Shown piece after piece: positions 8,900 through 17,869 of a DNA stretch of 64,000 bases. This DNA comes from Gillisia sp. UBA3175 (GTDB taxonomy: Bacteria; Bacteroidota; Bacteroidia; Flavobacteriales; Flavobacteriaceae). The stretch is from assembly GCA_002364325.1 (NCBI GenBank), contig DEXV01000008.1, positions 1-64,000 of the forward strand. Reading direction: 5' to 3'. Both the position numbers and the translations under genes were made by a program. How positions within the stretch are numbered: the first letter of the stretch is position 1; every line of letters starts with the position of its first letter. A model generated the notes under the pieces. It saw only the letters and a program-made list of their open reading frames with translations, was not told the DNA's origin and made no database searches.

Positions 8900-9853
8900 C
8901 TAATCCTTAAATACTCCCATATTTGCATATTTATCCATTCTCTTATTCACCAATTCTTTTGGTGATAAGTTTTGAAACTCTTTATAAGAGGCTAAGATTG
9001 TATCTTTTACCGTAGTAAATGTTTCCTCTCTATTGGCGTGTGCTCCTCCGAGAGGTTCTTTAACGATCTCATCGATCAGCTTTTGCTTAAGCATGTCCTT
9101 TGCAGTAAGTTTTAAAGCTTCAGCAGCAACTTCCTTAAATTCCCAGCTTCTCCATAAGATGGATGAACAAGATTCAGGTGAAATTACAGAGTACCAAGTG
9201 TTTTCCAACATAAGTACTTTATCTCCTACTCCTATTCCCAAAGCTCCACCGCTAGCTCCTTCTCCTATTATTACCACAATAATTGGCACTTTAAGGCGAG
9301 TCATTTCTAATATGTTTCTAGCAATAGCTTCTCCTTGACCTCTTTCTTCTGCTTCCAAACCAGGATAAGCTCCTGGAGTATCTACAAAAGTTACAACGGG
9401 AACTCCAAACTTTTCCGCAGATTTCATAAGGCGCAATGCTTTACGATAGCCTTCCGGATTTGCCATTCCAAAATTCCTGTATTGTCTTGTCTTGGTATTA
9501 AACCCTTTTTGTTGACCAACAAACATAAAACTTTGATCACCAATTTTACCTAGGCCACCAATCATAGCTTTATCATCCTTAACATTTCTATCCCCGTGAA
9601 GTTCCAGAAAAGTATCCCCACAAATTGCTTTTATATAATCTAAGGTATAAGGTCTATTTGGGTGTCTTGAAAGTTGAACACGTTGCCAAGCCGTAAGATT
9701 CTTATAAATTCCTTTTTTGGTCTCTATTAATTTCTTCTCGATCTGTTTACAGGTAGCAGTTACATCTACATCACTTTCTGCCCCAATATTACAAGCCTTT
9801 TGGTATTGTTCCTCTAACTCTTTAATGGGTAATTCAAAATCTAAATATTCCAT
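8900..9853 (-). CDS. accA: Acetyl-CoA carboxylase carboxyltransferase subunit alpha
   Basis: Transfers the carboxyl group from carboxybiotin to acetyl-CoA together with AccD, the committed step of fatty-acid synthesis, in the cytoplasm. At 317 residues it has the normal length. Typical blocks are [12 protein letters not shown] (63-74), [23 protein letters not shown] and [15 protein letters not shown], with [11 protein letters not shown] near 225. No accD is visible in the window, which is usual since the genes are often unlinked. A minus-strand -7 (TATATTTG, 9884-9891) sits just upstream, and a terminator follows. Confidence 0.98.
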   Translation of the reverse strand: MEYLDFELPIKELEEQYQKACNIGAESDVDVTATCKQIEKKLIETKKGIYKNLTAWQRVQLSRHPNRPYTLDYIKAICGDTFLELHGDRNVKDDKAMIGGLGKIGDQSFMFVGQQKGFNTKTRQYRNFGMANPEGYRKALRLMKSAEKFGVPVVTFVDTPGAYPGLEAEERGQGEAIARNILEMTRLKVPIIVVIIGEGASGGALGIGVGDKVLMLENTWYSVISPESCSSILWRSWEFKEVAAEALKLTAKDMLKQKLIDEIVKEPLGGAHANREETFTTVKDTILASYKEFQNLSPKELVNKRMDKYANMGVFKD

Positions 9854-9883
9854 GTTAAGTTATTGTGTTTTTTAATTAGCCTA

Positions 9884-9891
9884 CAAATATA
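9884..9891 (-). promoter_or_regulatory. -7 element of the accA promoter
   Basis: TATATTTG on the minus strand, 31-38 bases upstream of the accA start; no good -33 TTTG at the usual distance was found. Confidence 0.45.
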
Positions 9892-9914
9892 ACAAACTTT
9901 GAAAGGAAGAATTC

Positions 9915-10826
9915 CTAAGATATCTTATTAATTTTGCGTTTTGTTTTAAGATAGCCGTTTAATATAACGGTAGATAGAATTAGAGCAGCACCATAGTAGA
10001 ATGGTGGATTCATTTGTTCCTTACTTCCAAAAATTAGAAATGCAAGTACAATTCCATAAACGGGTTCTAGATTAGTGGTAAGCATTACTGTATAAGGACT
10101 TAAATGCTTCATTACTGCAACTGCTGCAATAAATGCATATGCGGTACATACCGAAGCTAGAATTAGCAAATAGCCCCAATCATCCGCAGAAAGTGTGAAG
10201 AATTCAGCATTGAAACCTTTTAAACCATCACTGCTAAAGGTAACATACAATAAATAGCAACTTATAGCCACAACTCCCGTGGTTAATTCGTAAAAAGAGA
10301 TCACAGAGGGTGCGGTGTTGTGAATGAGTTTACCATTCATTAACGTAAAAACTGCTGCTAAAAAAGCCGATCCTAATGCGAGAATTATACCCAAAGTATA
10401 ATCTGTCTCTACTTGAAATATTATGTAAAGACCTATGATCACCAATAATCCAAAGATTACTTCATAGCCTACAAACTTCCTTTTATAGAATATGGGCTCT
10501 AAAATTGAAGTGAAAAATGCGCCTGTAGATAATAGTGCTAATGTTATGGAAACATTAGAGACTTTAATGGCTCCAAAAAAAGTGAGCCAATGTAGCGCTA
10601 TCACTAATCCTGCAACTATTAATAATAATAGTTTTCTGGGGGAAACTCTTGTATTTCTCTTTTTCCATTTAATATAAATGAAGATAAATCCGCTTGCAAG
10701 AAGCATCCTATACCATACCAAAGGAACGGCGTCTAACGAAATAAGAGCGCCCAAGACTGCTGTAAACCCCCAAATAAAAACAATTACATGAAAATGCAGG
10801 TAACTTTTTAATTTATCGCTTGGCAT
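9915..10826 (-). CDS. EamA/DMT-family permease
   Basis: Inner-membrane transporter of 303 residues with about ten hydrophobic segments in two EamA repeats (roughly 10-135 and 145-290); the start LHFHVIVFIWGFTAVLG is typical. The family exports small metabolites; the substrate cannot be told from sequence. It overlaps the end of the LptF/G-like gene by 14 bases, so the two are translationally coupled within the tgt unit. Confidence 0.9.
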   Translation of the reverse strand: MPSDKLKSYLHFHVIVFIWGFTAVLGALISLDAVPLVWYRMLLASGFIFIYIKWKKRNTRVSPRKLLLLIVAGLVIALHWLTFFGAIKVSNVSITLALLSTGAFFTSILEPIFYKRKFVGYEVIFGLLVIIGLYIIFQVETDYTLGIILALGSAFLAAVFTLMNGKLIHNTAPSVISFYELTTGVVAISCYLLYVTFSSDGLKGFNAEFFTLSADDWGYLLILASVCTAYAFIAAVAVMKHLSPYTVMLTTNLEPVYGIVLAFLIFGSKEQMNPPFYYGAALILSTVILNGYLKTKRKINKIS

Positions 10827-11889
10827 TGAAAAGTAGGTAGATTGCTAAAATTCCGAAAGTAACATTTGGAAACCATACTGCTATTAAAGGTGAGAAAGTG
10901 GATTGCTCTGCTAAGGTTCCAAACACCTTATCGAAAAATATGAAGATAAAAGCCAAAGAGATCCCTAAAGCAAGGTTCACCCCCATTCCTCCTCTTCTTT
11001 TCATAGAGGAAACTGCTACTGCGATAATAGTTAAAATAAATGCTGAAACAGGTAAGCTCCATCTTTTATAGGCAACTACTAAATACCTGTTCATATTTGC
11101 AGACCCTCTTCTACTTTCCTGTTCTATGAAGGTATTTAATTCGTTATAGTTAAGCGTCTCTGCAATATAAGTAACCGGAGTAAGCTCATCAAATTCGAAT
11201 GGTAATATCGTGTCTACTTCCCTTTCATGAAAGATTTCGTCTCCTTCTTCTCCAATAATCCGTTTATCAAAATTAGTAAGCGTATAGGTGCTATCTGCTT
11301 CATTAAACTGAAGTCTGGAAGCACTTAATTTGAAAACTAATTTATTCCCTTCAAAATGTTCCAAGGTAAAATTACGTGCAGATTTAGTTTTAGGTTGAAA
11401 GTTGCTGGCATAGATATATTCAGTTTCATTTATCTGCCTATAAACATCACTAGTTTCCTGGACCTCTCCACCTTTTTTAAGATACTGATATTTAAATTCA
11501 TTGAAACCTTTACTTGCTCTTGGTGCTAAATACATACTTAAGATCAAGGCTCCAATACATACTATAGTAGCTCCAATTAAATAGGGTCTTAAAAATCTCC
11601 AGAAAGAAACTCCACTGCTTAAAAAAGCAATGATCTCTGTATTATTAGCAAGTTTGGAGGTAAACCAAATTACCGATAAGAAAAGGAATAAAGGGAAAAG
11701 AAGATTTGCAAAGTAAATAGTAAAATCTAAATAGTATGCAGCTACCTCCATAAAAGGCACCTCATTCTCTAAGATCTTATCTATTTTTTCCGCTAAGTTT
11801 ACCGTAATACCAATGGGTATGAACAACAACAGCATCAGGATAAAAGTTCCTAAGTAGCGTTTAAGTATGTACCAATCTAATATCTTCAA
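10813..11889 (-). CDS. LptF/LptG-family LPS export permease (YjgP/YjgQ)
   Basis: Inner-membrane subunit of the LptBFG ABC exporter that extracts lipopolysaccharide towards the Lpt bridge. It is 358 residues long. The start MKILDWYILKRYLGTF is diagnostic. Three membrane segments lie at about 13-35, 50-80 and 100-122, then a periplasmic beta-jellyroll region (about 130-265), then three more segments to the end. It begins 1 base after the tgt stop, an arrangement often seen in Bacteroidota. Whether it takes the F or the G position cannot be decided. Confidence 0.92.
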   Translation of the reverse strand: MKILDWYILKRYLGTFILMLLLFIPIGITVNLAEKIDKILENEVPFMEVAAYYLDFTIYFANLLFPLFLFLSVIWFTSKLANNTEIIAFLSSGVSFWRFLRPYLIGATIVCIGALILSMYLAPRASKGFNEFKYQYLKKGGEVQETSDVYRQINETEYIYASNFQPKTKSARNFTLEHFEGNKLVFKLSASRLQFNEADSTYTLTNFDKRIIGEEGDEIFHEREVDTILPFEFDELTPVTYIAETLNYNELNTFIEQESRRGSANMNRYLVVAYKRWSLPVSAFILTIIAVAVSSMKRRGGMGVNLALGISLAFIFIFFDKVFGTLAEQSTFSPLIAVWFPNVTFGILAIYLLFNAKR

Positions 11890-11890
11890 C

Positions 11891-13021
11891 TTACAGTCGC
11901 TTATTCATTTGTTGCACCATTTTATTTTTCCAGCTGGCAAAATCTCCTGCTAAGATATGTTTTCTAGCCTCACGCGTTAACCAAAGATAGAAACCTAGAT
12001 TGTGAATTGTTGCAATTTGCTTACCAAGTAATTCATTCACTGTAAATAAATGTCTAAGATATGCTTTTGAATATTCTGTGTCTACAAAAGTGATAGCCAT
12101 ATCATCTATGGGAGAAAAATCTTCCTGCCATTTTTTGTTTTTGATATTTATGCTACCATGAGCAGTAAACAACATTCCATTTCTTGCATTTCTGGTAGGC
12201 ATCACACAATCGAACATATCAATCCCTAATGCGATATTCTCTAATATATTAATAGGAGTTCCAACACCCATTAAATATCTTGGTTTATCTTCTGGAAGAA
12301 CGGCTGTCACCACTTCAGTCATTGCATACATCTCTTCTGCAGGTTCTCCAACAGATAATCCCCCAATTGCATTTCCTTCAGCTCCAACAGAAGCGATATA
12401 TTCTGCAGATTGTTTTCTTAGATCCTTGTAGGTACTTCCTTGAACAATTGGAAAAAATGCTTGACTGTAATCATACTCGAATGGTGTTTTCTCTAAATGG
12501 TTTATACATCTATCCAACCAACGGTGCGTCATATGCATAGATCGTTTTGCATATTTATAGTCGCAGGGATATGGTGTACATTCATCAAATGCCATAATGA
12601 TATCGGCACCAATTACACGCTGAATTTCCATTACATTTTCTGGAGTAAAGGTGTGATACGACCCATCTATATGAGACTTAAATTTCACTCCTTCTTCCTT
12701 GATCTTTCTTCTTTCGGAAAGGGAATAAACTTGATAGCCACCACTATCGGTAAGGATATTTCTATCCCAATTCATGAATTTATGTAGACCACCTGCCTTT
12801 TTTAATATTTCGGTTTGCGGTCTTAAATATAAATGATAGGTATTCCCTAAGATTATATCTGGATTTATGTCATTTTTCAATTCTCTTTGATGCACACCTT
12901 TTACAGAACCTACAGTTCCAACAGGCATAAAAATTGGGGTTTCAATAACACCATGATCTGTAGTAATCTCGCCAGCTCTGGCATTACTCTGCGGATCTTT
13001 GGCTAATAGGCTAAACTTCAT
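11891..13021 (-). CDS. tgt: tRNA-guanine transglycosylase, zinc-cysteine-less form
   Basis: Exchanges G34 for preQ1 in the tRNAs for Asp, Asn, His and Tyr on the queuosine pathway. It is 376 residues long. The acid/base Asp is in TDSGGYQ (D92) and the nucleophile region is GIDMFDCVMPTRNARNG (266-282), both intact. The CxCxxC zinc motif that normally follows the DFSP block is absent: residues 301-320 read DFSPIDDMAITFVDTEYSKA, while the histidine of ATIHN (H340) remains. It is the first gene of the tgt-lptF/G-eamA unit; a TATCTTTG -7 lies at 13041-13048 on the minus strand. Confidence 0.95.
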   Translation of the reverse strand: MKFSLLAKDPQSNARAGEITTDHGVIETPIFMPVGTVGSVKGVHQRELKNDINPDIILGNTYHLYLRPQTEILKKAGGLHKFMNWDRNILTDSGGYQVYSLSERRKIKEEGVKFKSHIDGSYHTFTPENVMEIQRVIGADIIMAFDECTPYPCDYKYAKRSMHMTHRWLDRCINHLEKTPFEYDYSQAFFPIVQGSTYKDLRKQSAEYIASVGAEGNAIGGLSVGEPAEEMYAMTEVVTAVLPEDKPRYLMGVGTPINILENIALGIDMFDCVMPTRNARNGMLFTAHGSINIKNKKWQEDFSPIDDMAITFVDTEYSKAYLRHLFTVNELLGKQIATIHNLGFYLWLTREARKHILAGDFASWKNKMVQQMNKRL

Positions 13022-13040
13022 AATATATTTTAAATAGCTG

Positions 13041-13048
13041 CAAAGATA
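13041..13048 (-). promoter_or_regulatory. -7 element of the tgt promoter
   Basis: Exact TAnnTTTG match (TATCTTTG, minus strand) 20-27 bases upstream of the tgt start. A -33 element was not clear. Confidence 0.5.
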
Positions 13049-13134
13049 CTTAAGTAAAGCTCATATAAAAGTGCCTGGAATTTAAAAATTGTTAGCTAAA
13101 TATTAGAAATCGTTGATAACTGACAGCATCTAAC

Positions 13135-13165
13135 TTTGCGGTACGTTTTTAAAAACTTATTTTTG
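13135..13165 (+). promoter_or_regulatory. Transketolase operon promoter
   Basis: TTTG (13135-13138), 19-base spacer, TATTTTTG (13158-13165): full Bacteroidota consensus. A second TAACTTTG at 13131-13138 overlaps the -33. Transcription should start near 13172, upstream of the ATG at 13196. Confidence 0.65.
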
Positions 13166-13195
13166 CAGCATTCAAAAACAACAACACAACAAACA

Positions 13196-14041
13196 ATGCC
13201 AAACACAAAAGAATTAGAAGATTTTGTCACTCAGGTTCGCCGAGACATTTTAAGGCAAGTTCACAAAGTGAACTCTGGTCATCCAGGTGGATCCTTAGGC
13301 TGCGCCGAATTTTTCACCGCTCTTTACCAAGATGTAATGGAATATAGCAGTGATTTTACTATGAACGGAATTGGAGAAGATCTTTTCTTTTTATCGAATG
13401 GACATATCTCGCCAGTTTTTTATAGCGTATTGGCAAGAAGCGGATTTTTCCCGATTGAAGAATTATGCACTTTCAGACTTATAAATTCCAGATTACAAGG
13501 GCATCCAACTACACATGAGGGGTTGCCTGGAATTAGAATTGCCTCTGGATCTTTAGGTCAAGGATTATCTGTGGCAATTGGTGCTGCAGAAGCTAAAAAA
13601 TTGAATAAAGATTCTCACATTATTTACACTTTACATGGCGATGGAGAATTGCAAGAAGGACAGAACTGGGAGGCTATTATGTATGCTGCTGGTAATAAAA
13701 TCGATAATCTTATAGCTACCGTAGATGTGAATGGACAGCAGATAGATGGTGCCACAGATCAGGTTTTACCAATGGGTAATCTTAAAGCAAAATTTGAAGC
13801 TTTTGGTTGGGATGTTCTAGAAGTTAAGGAAGGTAATAATATTACTAAAGTTATTGAAGGTTTAAATGAAGCTAAAAGCAGAACCGGTAAAGGAAAGCCG
13901 GTTTGTATCTTAATGACCACTGTTATGGGACATGGAGTAGATTTTATGATGCATACTCATAAATGGCATGGTGTTGCTCCAAACGATGAGCAACTGGAAA
14001 ATGCACTAGCCCAAAACCCAGAAACTCTAGGAGATTATTAA
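13196..14041 (+). CDS. Transketolase, N-terminal (TPP-binding) subunit
   Basis: First half of a split transketolase of the non-oxidative pentose phosphate pathway. The frame is open from 13136, but that stretch holds the promoter. ATG 13196 (MPNTKELEDF) gives 281 residues. VNSGHPGGSLG and the thiamine-diphosphate motif GDGELQEGQNWEA with later DVNGQQIDG are present, as is HGVDFMMHTHKWHG near the end. The partner subunit follows after 40 bases. Split transketolases are common in Bacteroidota, so the split is not damage. Confidence 0.93.
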   Translation: MPNTKELEDFVTQVRRDILRQVHKVNSGHPGGSLGCAEFFTALYQDVMEYSSDFTMNGIGEDLFFLSNGHISPVFYSVLARSGFFPIEELCTFRLINSRLQGHPTTHEGLPGIRIASGSLGQGLSVAIGAAEAKKLNKDSHIIYTLHGDGELQEGQNWEAIMYAAGNKIDNLIATVDVNGQQIDGATDQVLPMGNLKAKFEAFGWDVLEVKEGNNITKVIEGLNEAKSRTGKGKPVCILMTTVMGHGVDFMMHTHKWHGVAPNDEQLENALAQNPETLGDY

Positions 14042-14081
14042 ACTAATAACGCTTTCATTTTAGAAAGTTTATCAAAGCATC

Positions 14082-15035
14082 ATGAAAAAATATACAAATA
14101 CAGGAAATAAAGATACCAGATCGGGATTTGGAGCGGGCTTAACAGAATTAGGTAAAAGCAATGAAAATGTTGTTGCCTTATGTGCCGATCTAACAGGATC
14201 ATTAAAAATGGATGATTTCAAAAATAATCATCCAGAGCGTTTCTTTCAAATAGGAATTGCTGAAGCAAATATGATAGGAATTGCTGCTGGAATTACCATT
14301 GGTGGAAAAATTCCTTTTACAGGAACTTTCGCAAACTTCTCTACAGGGCGTGTTTATGACCAGATTAGACAAAGTGTAGCCTATTCGGGTAAAAACGTGA
14401 AAATATGTGCATCTCACGCAGGTGTAACGTTAGGGGAAGATGGAGCAACTCACCAGATCTTAGAAGATATTGGATTAATGAAAATGCTTCCGGGCATGAC
14501 CGTTATCAATACTTGCGATTATAACCAAACTAAAGCAGCTACGCTAGCTATTGCAGAATTTGAAGGTCCTGTTTATTTAAGGTTTGGACGTCCAAAAGTA
14601 GCCAATTTCACGCCAGAAGATGGAAAGTTCGAGATTGGGAAAGCAGTGAATTTAACTGAAGGAACCGATGTTACAATTATAGCAACCGGACATTTGGTAT
14701 GGGAAGCATTGCAAGCTGCCGAGCAGTTGAATGAAAGCGGTATTAGTGCTGAAGTAATAAACATTCACACTATTAAACCTTTAGATGAGGAAGCTATTTT
14801 AAAATCGGTTAAAAAGACTGGTTGTGTAGTAACTGCAGAAGAACATAACTTTTTAGGAGGCTTGGGAGAAAGTGTTTCAAGAACATTGGCAGAGCATTTT
14901 CCTGCTCCTCAAGAATTTGTTGCAACTAAGGATACTTTTGGTGAAAGTGGAACCCCAGAACAATTAATGGAAAAATACGGTTTAAATGCTGAAGCAATAG
15001 TAAAAGCTTCAAAAAAGGTAATAGATCGTAAATAA
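14082..15035 (+). CDS. Transketolase, C-terminal (pyrimidine-binding) subunit
   Basis: Second half of the split enzyme, 317 residues. Blocks NHPERFFQIGIAEANMIGIAAG and SHAGVTLGEDGATHQ bind the thiamine pyrimidine ring, with the catalytic glutamate in IAEAN. A C-terminal transketolase domain lies at about 190-310. It sits 40 bases after the N-terminal subunit, with a terminator just downstream, so the two make a two-gene operon giving equal amounts of both chains. Confidence 0.94.
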   Translation: MKKYTNTGNKDTRSGFGAGLTELGKSNENVVALCADLTGSLKMDDFKNNHPERFFQIGIAEANMIGIAAGITIGGKIPFTGTFANFSTGRVYDQIRQSVAYSGKNVKICASHAGVTLGEDGATHQILEDIGLMKMLPGMTVINTCDYNQTKAATLAIAEFEGPVYLRFGRPKVANFTPEDGKFEIGKAVNLTEGTDVTIIATGHLVWEALQAAEQLNESGISAEVINIHTIKPLDEEAILKSVKKTGCVVTAEEHNFLGGLGESVSRTLAEHFPAPQEFVATKDTFGESGTPEQLMEKYGLNAEAIVKASKKVIDRK

Positions 15036-15054
15036 ATAATAAAAAAATTATTTT

Positions 15055-15089
15055 AAACCCTTCAACATCAGTGTTTGAAGGGTTTTTTT
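15055..15089 (+). terminator. Terminator of the transketolase operon
   Basis: Stem AAACCCTTCAA / TTGAAGGGTTT with a 9-base loop, then a T run. Confidence 0.93.
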
Positions 15090-15153
15090 ATTTATAAAGG
15101 AAATATTCGGCATATTAAATGCGTTTAATTTATTCAACATATAAATCTTATAC

Positions 15154-15750
15154 ATGAAAAAACTTATGATAATTGCCTTATTATTTATTGGAGGCAGCGT
15201 TATGGCACAAGCTTCTTATGGAGTAAAAGCTGGACTAAATTATGGTGCAACCGGCGATTACGAGAATTATTCTCAAGTAATGGGAGATGCTTCTACAGTA
15301 GTAGATGGAAAAGAAAAAGCGGGATACCATTTAGGTGGATTCGCTAAATTTGAATTTCTTGGTATATTCCTCCAACCAGAAATAGTTTATACAAGCCTTA
15401 ACACAGAATATTCCGATTTTGATTATCAAGTTAATAAGATAGATGCTCCTTTGCTTTTAGGATTAAATGTATTAGGGCCTTTAAACATTAAGGCGGGTCC
15501 TTCCTTTCAATACATCCTAAAAAATGATCTAGAAAATACTGATCTTAAAATATCTGATGTAGAAAATGAGATTACTATGGGTTACCAAGTTGGCTTGGGC
15601 TTAGAATTAGGAAAATTAGGATTTGATGCTCGTTATGAAGGTGCTTTTAAAGAAAATAACGCGTTTGGAGATGCTGCTATAGATCGTAATTTTAAAATTG
15701 ACTCTAGACCTTCTCAATGGATACTTAGCGTCTCCTATAGTTTCAATTAG
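15154..15750 (+). CDS. Outer-membrane beta-barrel protein (PorT-like)
   Basis: 198 residues with a signal peptide (MKKLMIIALLFIGGSVMAQ) followed by alternating beta strands, starting YGVKAGLNYG and ending SYSFN with a terminal aromatic-Asn pattern typical of outer-membrane barrels. About eight strands are expected. It belongs to the large PorT/OmpA-barrel class of Bacteroidota; the function is not known. A similar but not identical barrel protein is encoded at 50005-50721. It is a single-gene unit ending at a bidirectional terminator. Confidence 0.85.
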   Translation: MKKLMIIALLFIGGSVMAQASYGVKAGLNYGATGDYENYSQVMGDASTVVDGKEKAGYHLGGFAKFEFLGIFLQPEIVYTSLNTEYSDFDYQVNKIDAPLLLGLNVLGPLNIKAGPSFQYILKNDLENTDLKISDVENEITMGYQVGLGLELGKLGFDARYEGAFKENNAFGDAAIDRNFKIDSRPSQWILSVSYSFN

Positions 15751-15769
15751 AACTTCAAAAATAAGATAT

Positions 15770-15802
15770 AAAAAAAGCCGCGATACAATCGCGGCTTTTT
15801 AT
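15770..15802. terminator. Bidirectional terminator
   Basis: Perfect stem AAAAAGCCGCGAT / ATCGCGGCTTTTT with a 3-base loop between two converging genes. It serves the barrel gene (+) and the FKBP lipoprotein (-). Confidence 0.95.
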
Positions 15803-15803
15803 T

Positions 15804-16781
15804 TTAAAGATCATTTACGTTTTCGAACTCTTCCTTATCTAAATAATTAGGAATTCCGTTTCCATTAGTATCAGGAAATGTAATTGTCCCGTCTTCACTT
15901 ATAGTTATTTCATCCTTAGTCAAAGTTCCATCACCATCATCATCGGTATCGGAATGATTTGGAAATCCATCACTATCGGTATCATCATTAAATATAATCA
16001 TATCTCCATCCAGATCTTCCATAAATGAAGGGATTCCATCACCATCATGATCTGTTTGATTTACTCCATACAATTGAAAACTAAATATTAAGGGACTGTA
16101 TGCAGGAATAGTACCTGAAGTACTTGCAAAGTAACCTAGCCCAGAGGGAAAAAATATAGCTCCTATACCATAATCGTCATTCCAGTTTACAGTGTTATCA
16201 TCGTTCAAGGTAAAACCTGAAGCTTCTTTAAATTCAACGATTCCTTCAGCAAAACCTGTAATAACTCCCCCCCTTTTTTGAAGAGTTGGTCTGCCATTAG
16301 CTACTGCTGAAGCAATGAATCCCTGAAGATCGAACCATACTGGCGAATTTGCCTGATCAAACTTTACTCCATTAAGAAGTTCACCTTTATAGCTTTGAAA
16401 AGTAGAATCCACAAAAGTTGGTTGATCACCAGCTCCTTCTCTAATTTTTAAAATATAGATCTTATAATCTATATCATCACGAGTAACCACTTTCGTTGTT
16501 AATAAGTCTGAATCTATCAAAGGTTTTTTATCTGCATTGTCACCAGAAATAGTATCAAAAATTATTTCATTATCAAATCCATCGGCAGGATTTGCAAAAT
16601 CCTTTTCATTATAAAAGTGTGTCTGTAAATAAGAGATCAATGCTTCGTCATCGGCTACTGCTTGCTCTGCTCTATCCCGAAGGACAGGAGTTGTATCTAC
16701 ATTATCATCATCCTTTTTGCACGATACAACAGTTATACTTAAAAACATCATTAAAATAAACAACTTTTTCAATCTCATCAT
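15804..16781 (-). CDS. FKBP-type peptidyl-prolyl isomerase lipoprotein with Asp-rich repeats
   Basis: 325 residues. The signal peptide ends in a lipobox (TVVSC, Cys about 21), so the protein is membrane-anchored. Residues about 110-235 look like an FKBP domain (DSTFQSYKGELLNGVKFD..., GVITGFAEGI, FFPSGLGY, PLIFSFQLYGV). The C-terminal 80 residues contain DxDxDG-type calcium-binding repeats (DHDGDGIPSFMEDLDGD, DTDSDGFPNHSDTDDDGDG, DTNGNGIPNYLD) as in thrombospondin type 3 repeats. The combination suggests a foldase on the periplasmic or outer face of the envelope. Confidence 0.85.
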   Translation of the reverse strand: MMRLKKLFILMMFLSITVVSCKKDDDNVDTTPVLRDRAEQAVADDEALISYLQTHFYNEKDFANPADGFDNEIIFDTISGDNADKKPLIDSDLLTTKVVTRDDIDYKIYILKIREGAGDQPTFVDSTFQSYKGELLNGVKFDQANSPVWFDLQGFIASAVANGRPTLQKRGGVITGFAEGIVEFKEASGFTLNDDNTVNWNDDYGIGAIFFPSGLGYFASTSGTIPAYSPLIFSFQLYGVNQTDHDGDGIPSFMEDLDGDMIIFNDDTDSDGFPNHSDTDDDGDGTLTKDEITISEDGTITFPDTNGNGIPNYLDKEEFENVNDL

Positions 16782-16817
16782 TACCTAAATTTAAGGCGGC
16801 AAGATACAATAATCTTG

Positions 16818-16825
16818 TATTTTTG
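16818..16825 (+). promoter_or_regulatory. -7 element for the S4-domain gene
   Basis: TATTTTTG matches TAnnTTTG exactly, 32 bases upstream of the ATG at 16857. No clear -33 was seen. Confidence 0.45.
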
Positions 16826-16856
16826 CTTAGGATTAAGTGAGTTTTAAGAACCTAAT

Positions 16857-17285
16857 ATGAGAGTTGATAAATTTTTGTGGTGTGTGCGATATTTTAAAAC
16901 CCGTAGTGTAGCTACCAACGCATGTAAAACCGGGAAAGTAAAAATTAAAGGAGATAATGTTAAACCCTCTAGAGAGGTATATCCCCAAGATAAAATTACA
17001 GTTAGAAAGAATCAGATCAATTATGAAATAGAGGTTCTTGATATCCCAACAAGTAGACTTGGCGCTAAATTAGTAGGACTTTACGTGAATGATATTACAC
17101 CAAAAGAGGCATTCGAAAAAATGGAACTCCTTAAATATTCCAAAGATTACTACCGTAAAAAGGGAGTTGGAAGACCCACTAAAAAAGACCGTAGAGATAT
17201 TGACGATTGGTTTGAAGAAAAAGGAGAGAGCAAGCAAGATACAGAAATAAAGTTAGAGAATAATGGAGAAGAAACTAAAGAATGA
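16857..17285 (+). CDS. S4-domain RNA-binding protein (HslR/Hsp15-like)
   Basis: 142 residues. The first 60 (MRVDKFLWCVRYFKTRSVATNACKTG...) form an S4 RNA-binding fold. The rest is basic, then acidic (KKGVGRPTKKDRRDIDDWFEEKG). In E. coli Hsp15 recycles stalled 50S subunits that carry nascent chains. It overlaps the next gene by 4 bases (ATGA), so translation is coupled. Confidence 0.88.
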   Translation: MRVDKFLWCVRYFKTRSVATNACKTGKVKIKGDNVKPSREVYPQDKITVRKNQINYEIEVLDIPTSRLGAKLVGLYVNDITPKEAFEKMELLKYSKDYYRKKGVGRPTKKDRRDIDDWFEEKGESKQDTEIKLENNGEETKE

Positions 17286-17866
17286 ATTTAGACAAAGATT
17301 ATTGGTCCAATAGATATAAGGATAATTGCATAAAATGGGATCTGGGAAGTATTTCAACACCTCTTAAAGCATATATAGATCAACTAGAAAATAAAGAATT
17401 AAAAATATTGATTCCGGGTTCAGGGAACTCCTATGAAGCTGAATATTTACATTTAAAAGGTTTTACAGAGGTTTATGTATTAGATATTGCTAATGAACCC
17501 TTGCATAATTTAAAACTTCGGATCCCAGATTTCCCTGAACAGCATCTATTAAATATAGATTTTTTTGATTTGGACACTCAATTTGATCTTATTTTAGAAC
17601 AAACCTTTTTTTGTGCTCTAGATCCTGATCTAAGAGAAAAGTATATTAATCATATGTACAAGCTCCTTAAACCAGAAGCTAAATTAGTTGGCGTTTTATT
17701 TAATTTCGAACTCACTAAGTTTGGGCCACCATATGGTGGAAATTCTAAGTTATATGAAGTTTTGTTCAAGCCTCAATTTAAAATACAAAAATTAGAAAAT
17801 TGTTATAATTCCATTCCACCTCGAGCTGGGAATGAATTGTTTTTTATCTTTAAAAAAAATAACTAA
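17282..17866 (+). CDS. TPMT-family SAM-dependent methyltransferase
   Basis: 194 residues, start MNLDKDYWSNRYKDNCIKWDLG. The SAM-binding glycine motif is LIPGSGNSYEAEYLHLKG (about 43-60), followed by the acidic VYVLDIA. The LEQTFFCALDPDLREKYI stretch resembles thiopurine methyltransferase homologues. The natural substrate is unknown; bacterial relatives act on thiopurines, selenium or tellurium species. It lies between the S4 gene (4-base overlap) and the phosphoribosyltransferase (3-base gap). Confidence 0.82.
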   Translation: MNLDKDYWSNRYKDNCIKWDLGSISTPLKAYIDQLENKELKILIPGSGNSYEAEYLHLKGFTEVYVLDIANEPLHNLKLRIPDFPEQHLLNIDFFDLDTQFDLILEQTFFCALDPDLREKYINHMYKLLKPEAKLVGVLFNFELTKFGPPYGGNSKLYEVLFKPQFKIQKLENCYNSIPPRAGNELFFIFKKNN

Positions 17867-17869
17867 TCT

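Noticed and set aside
13196..15035. Split transketolase as a frameshifted gene
   Set aside because: Both halves have proper starts, stops and a 40-base spacer; two-subunit transketolases are common in this phylum.
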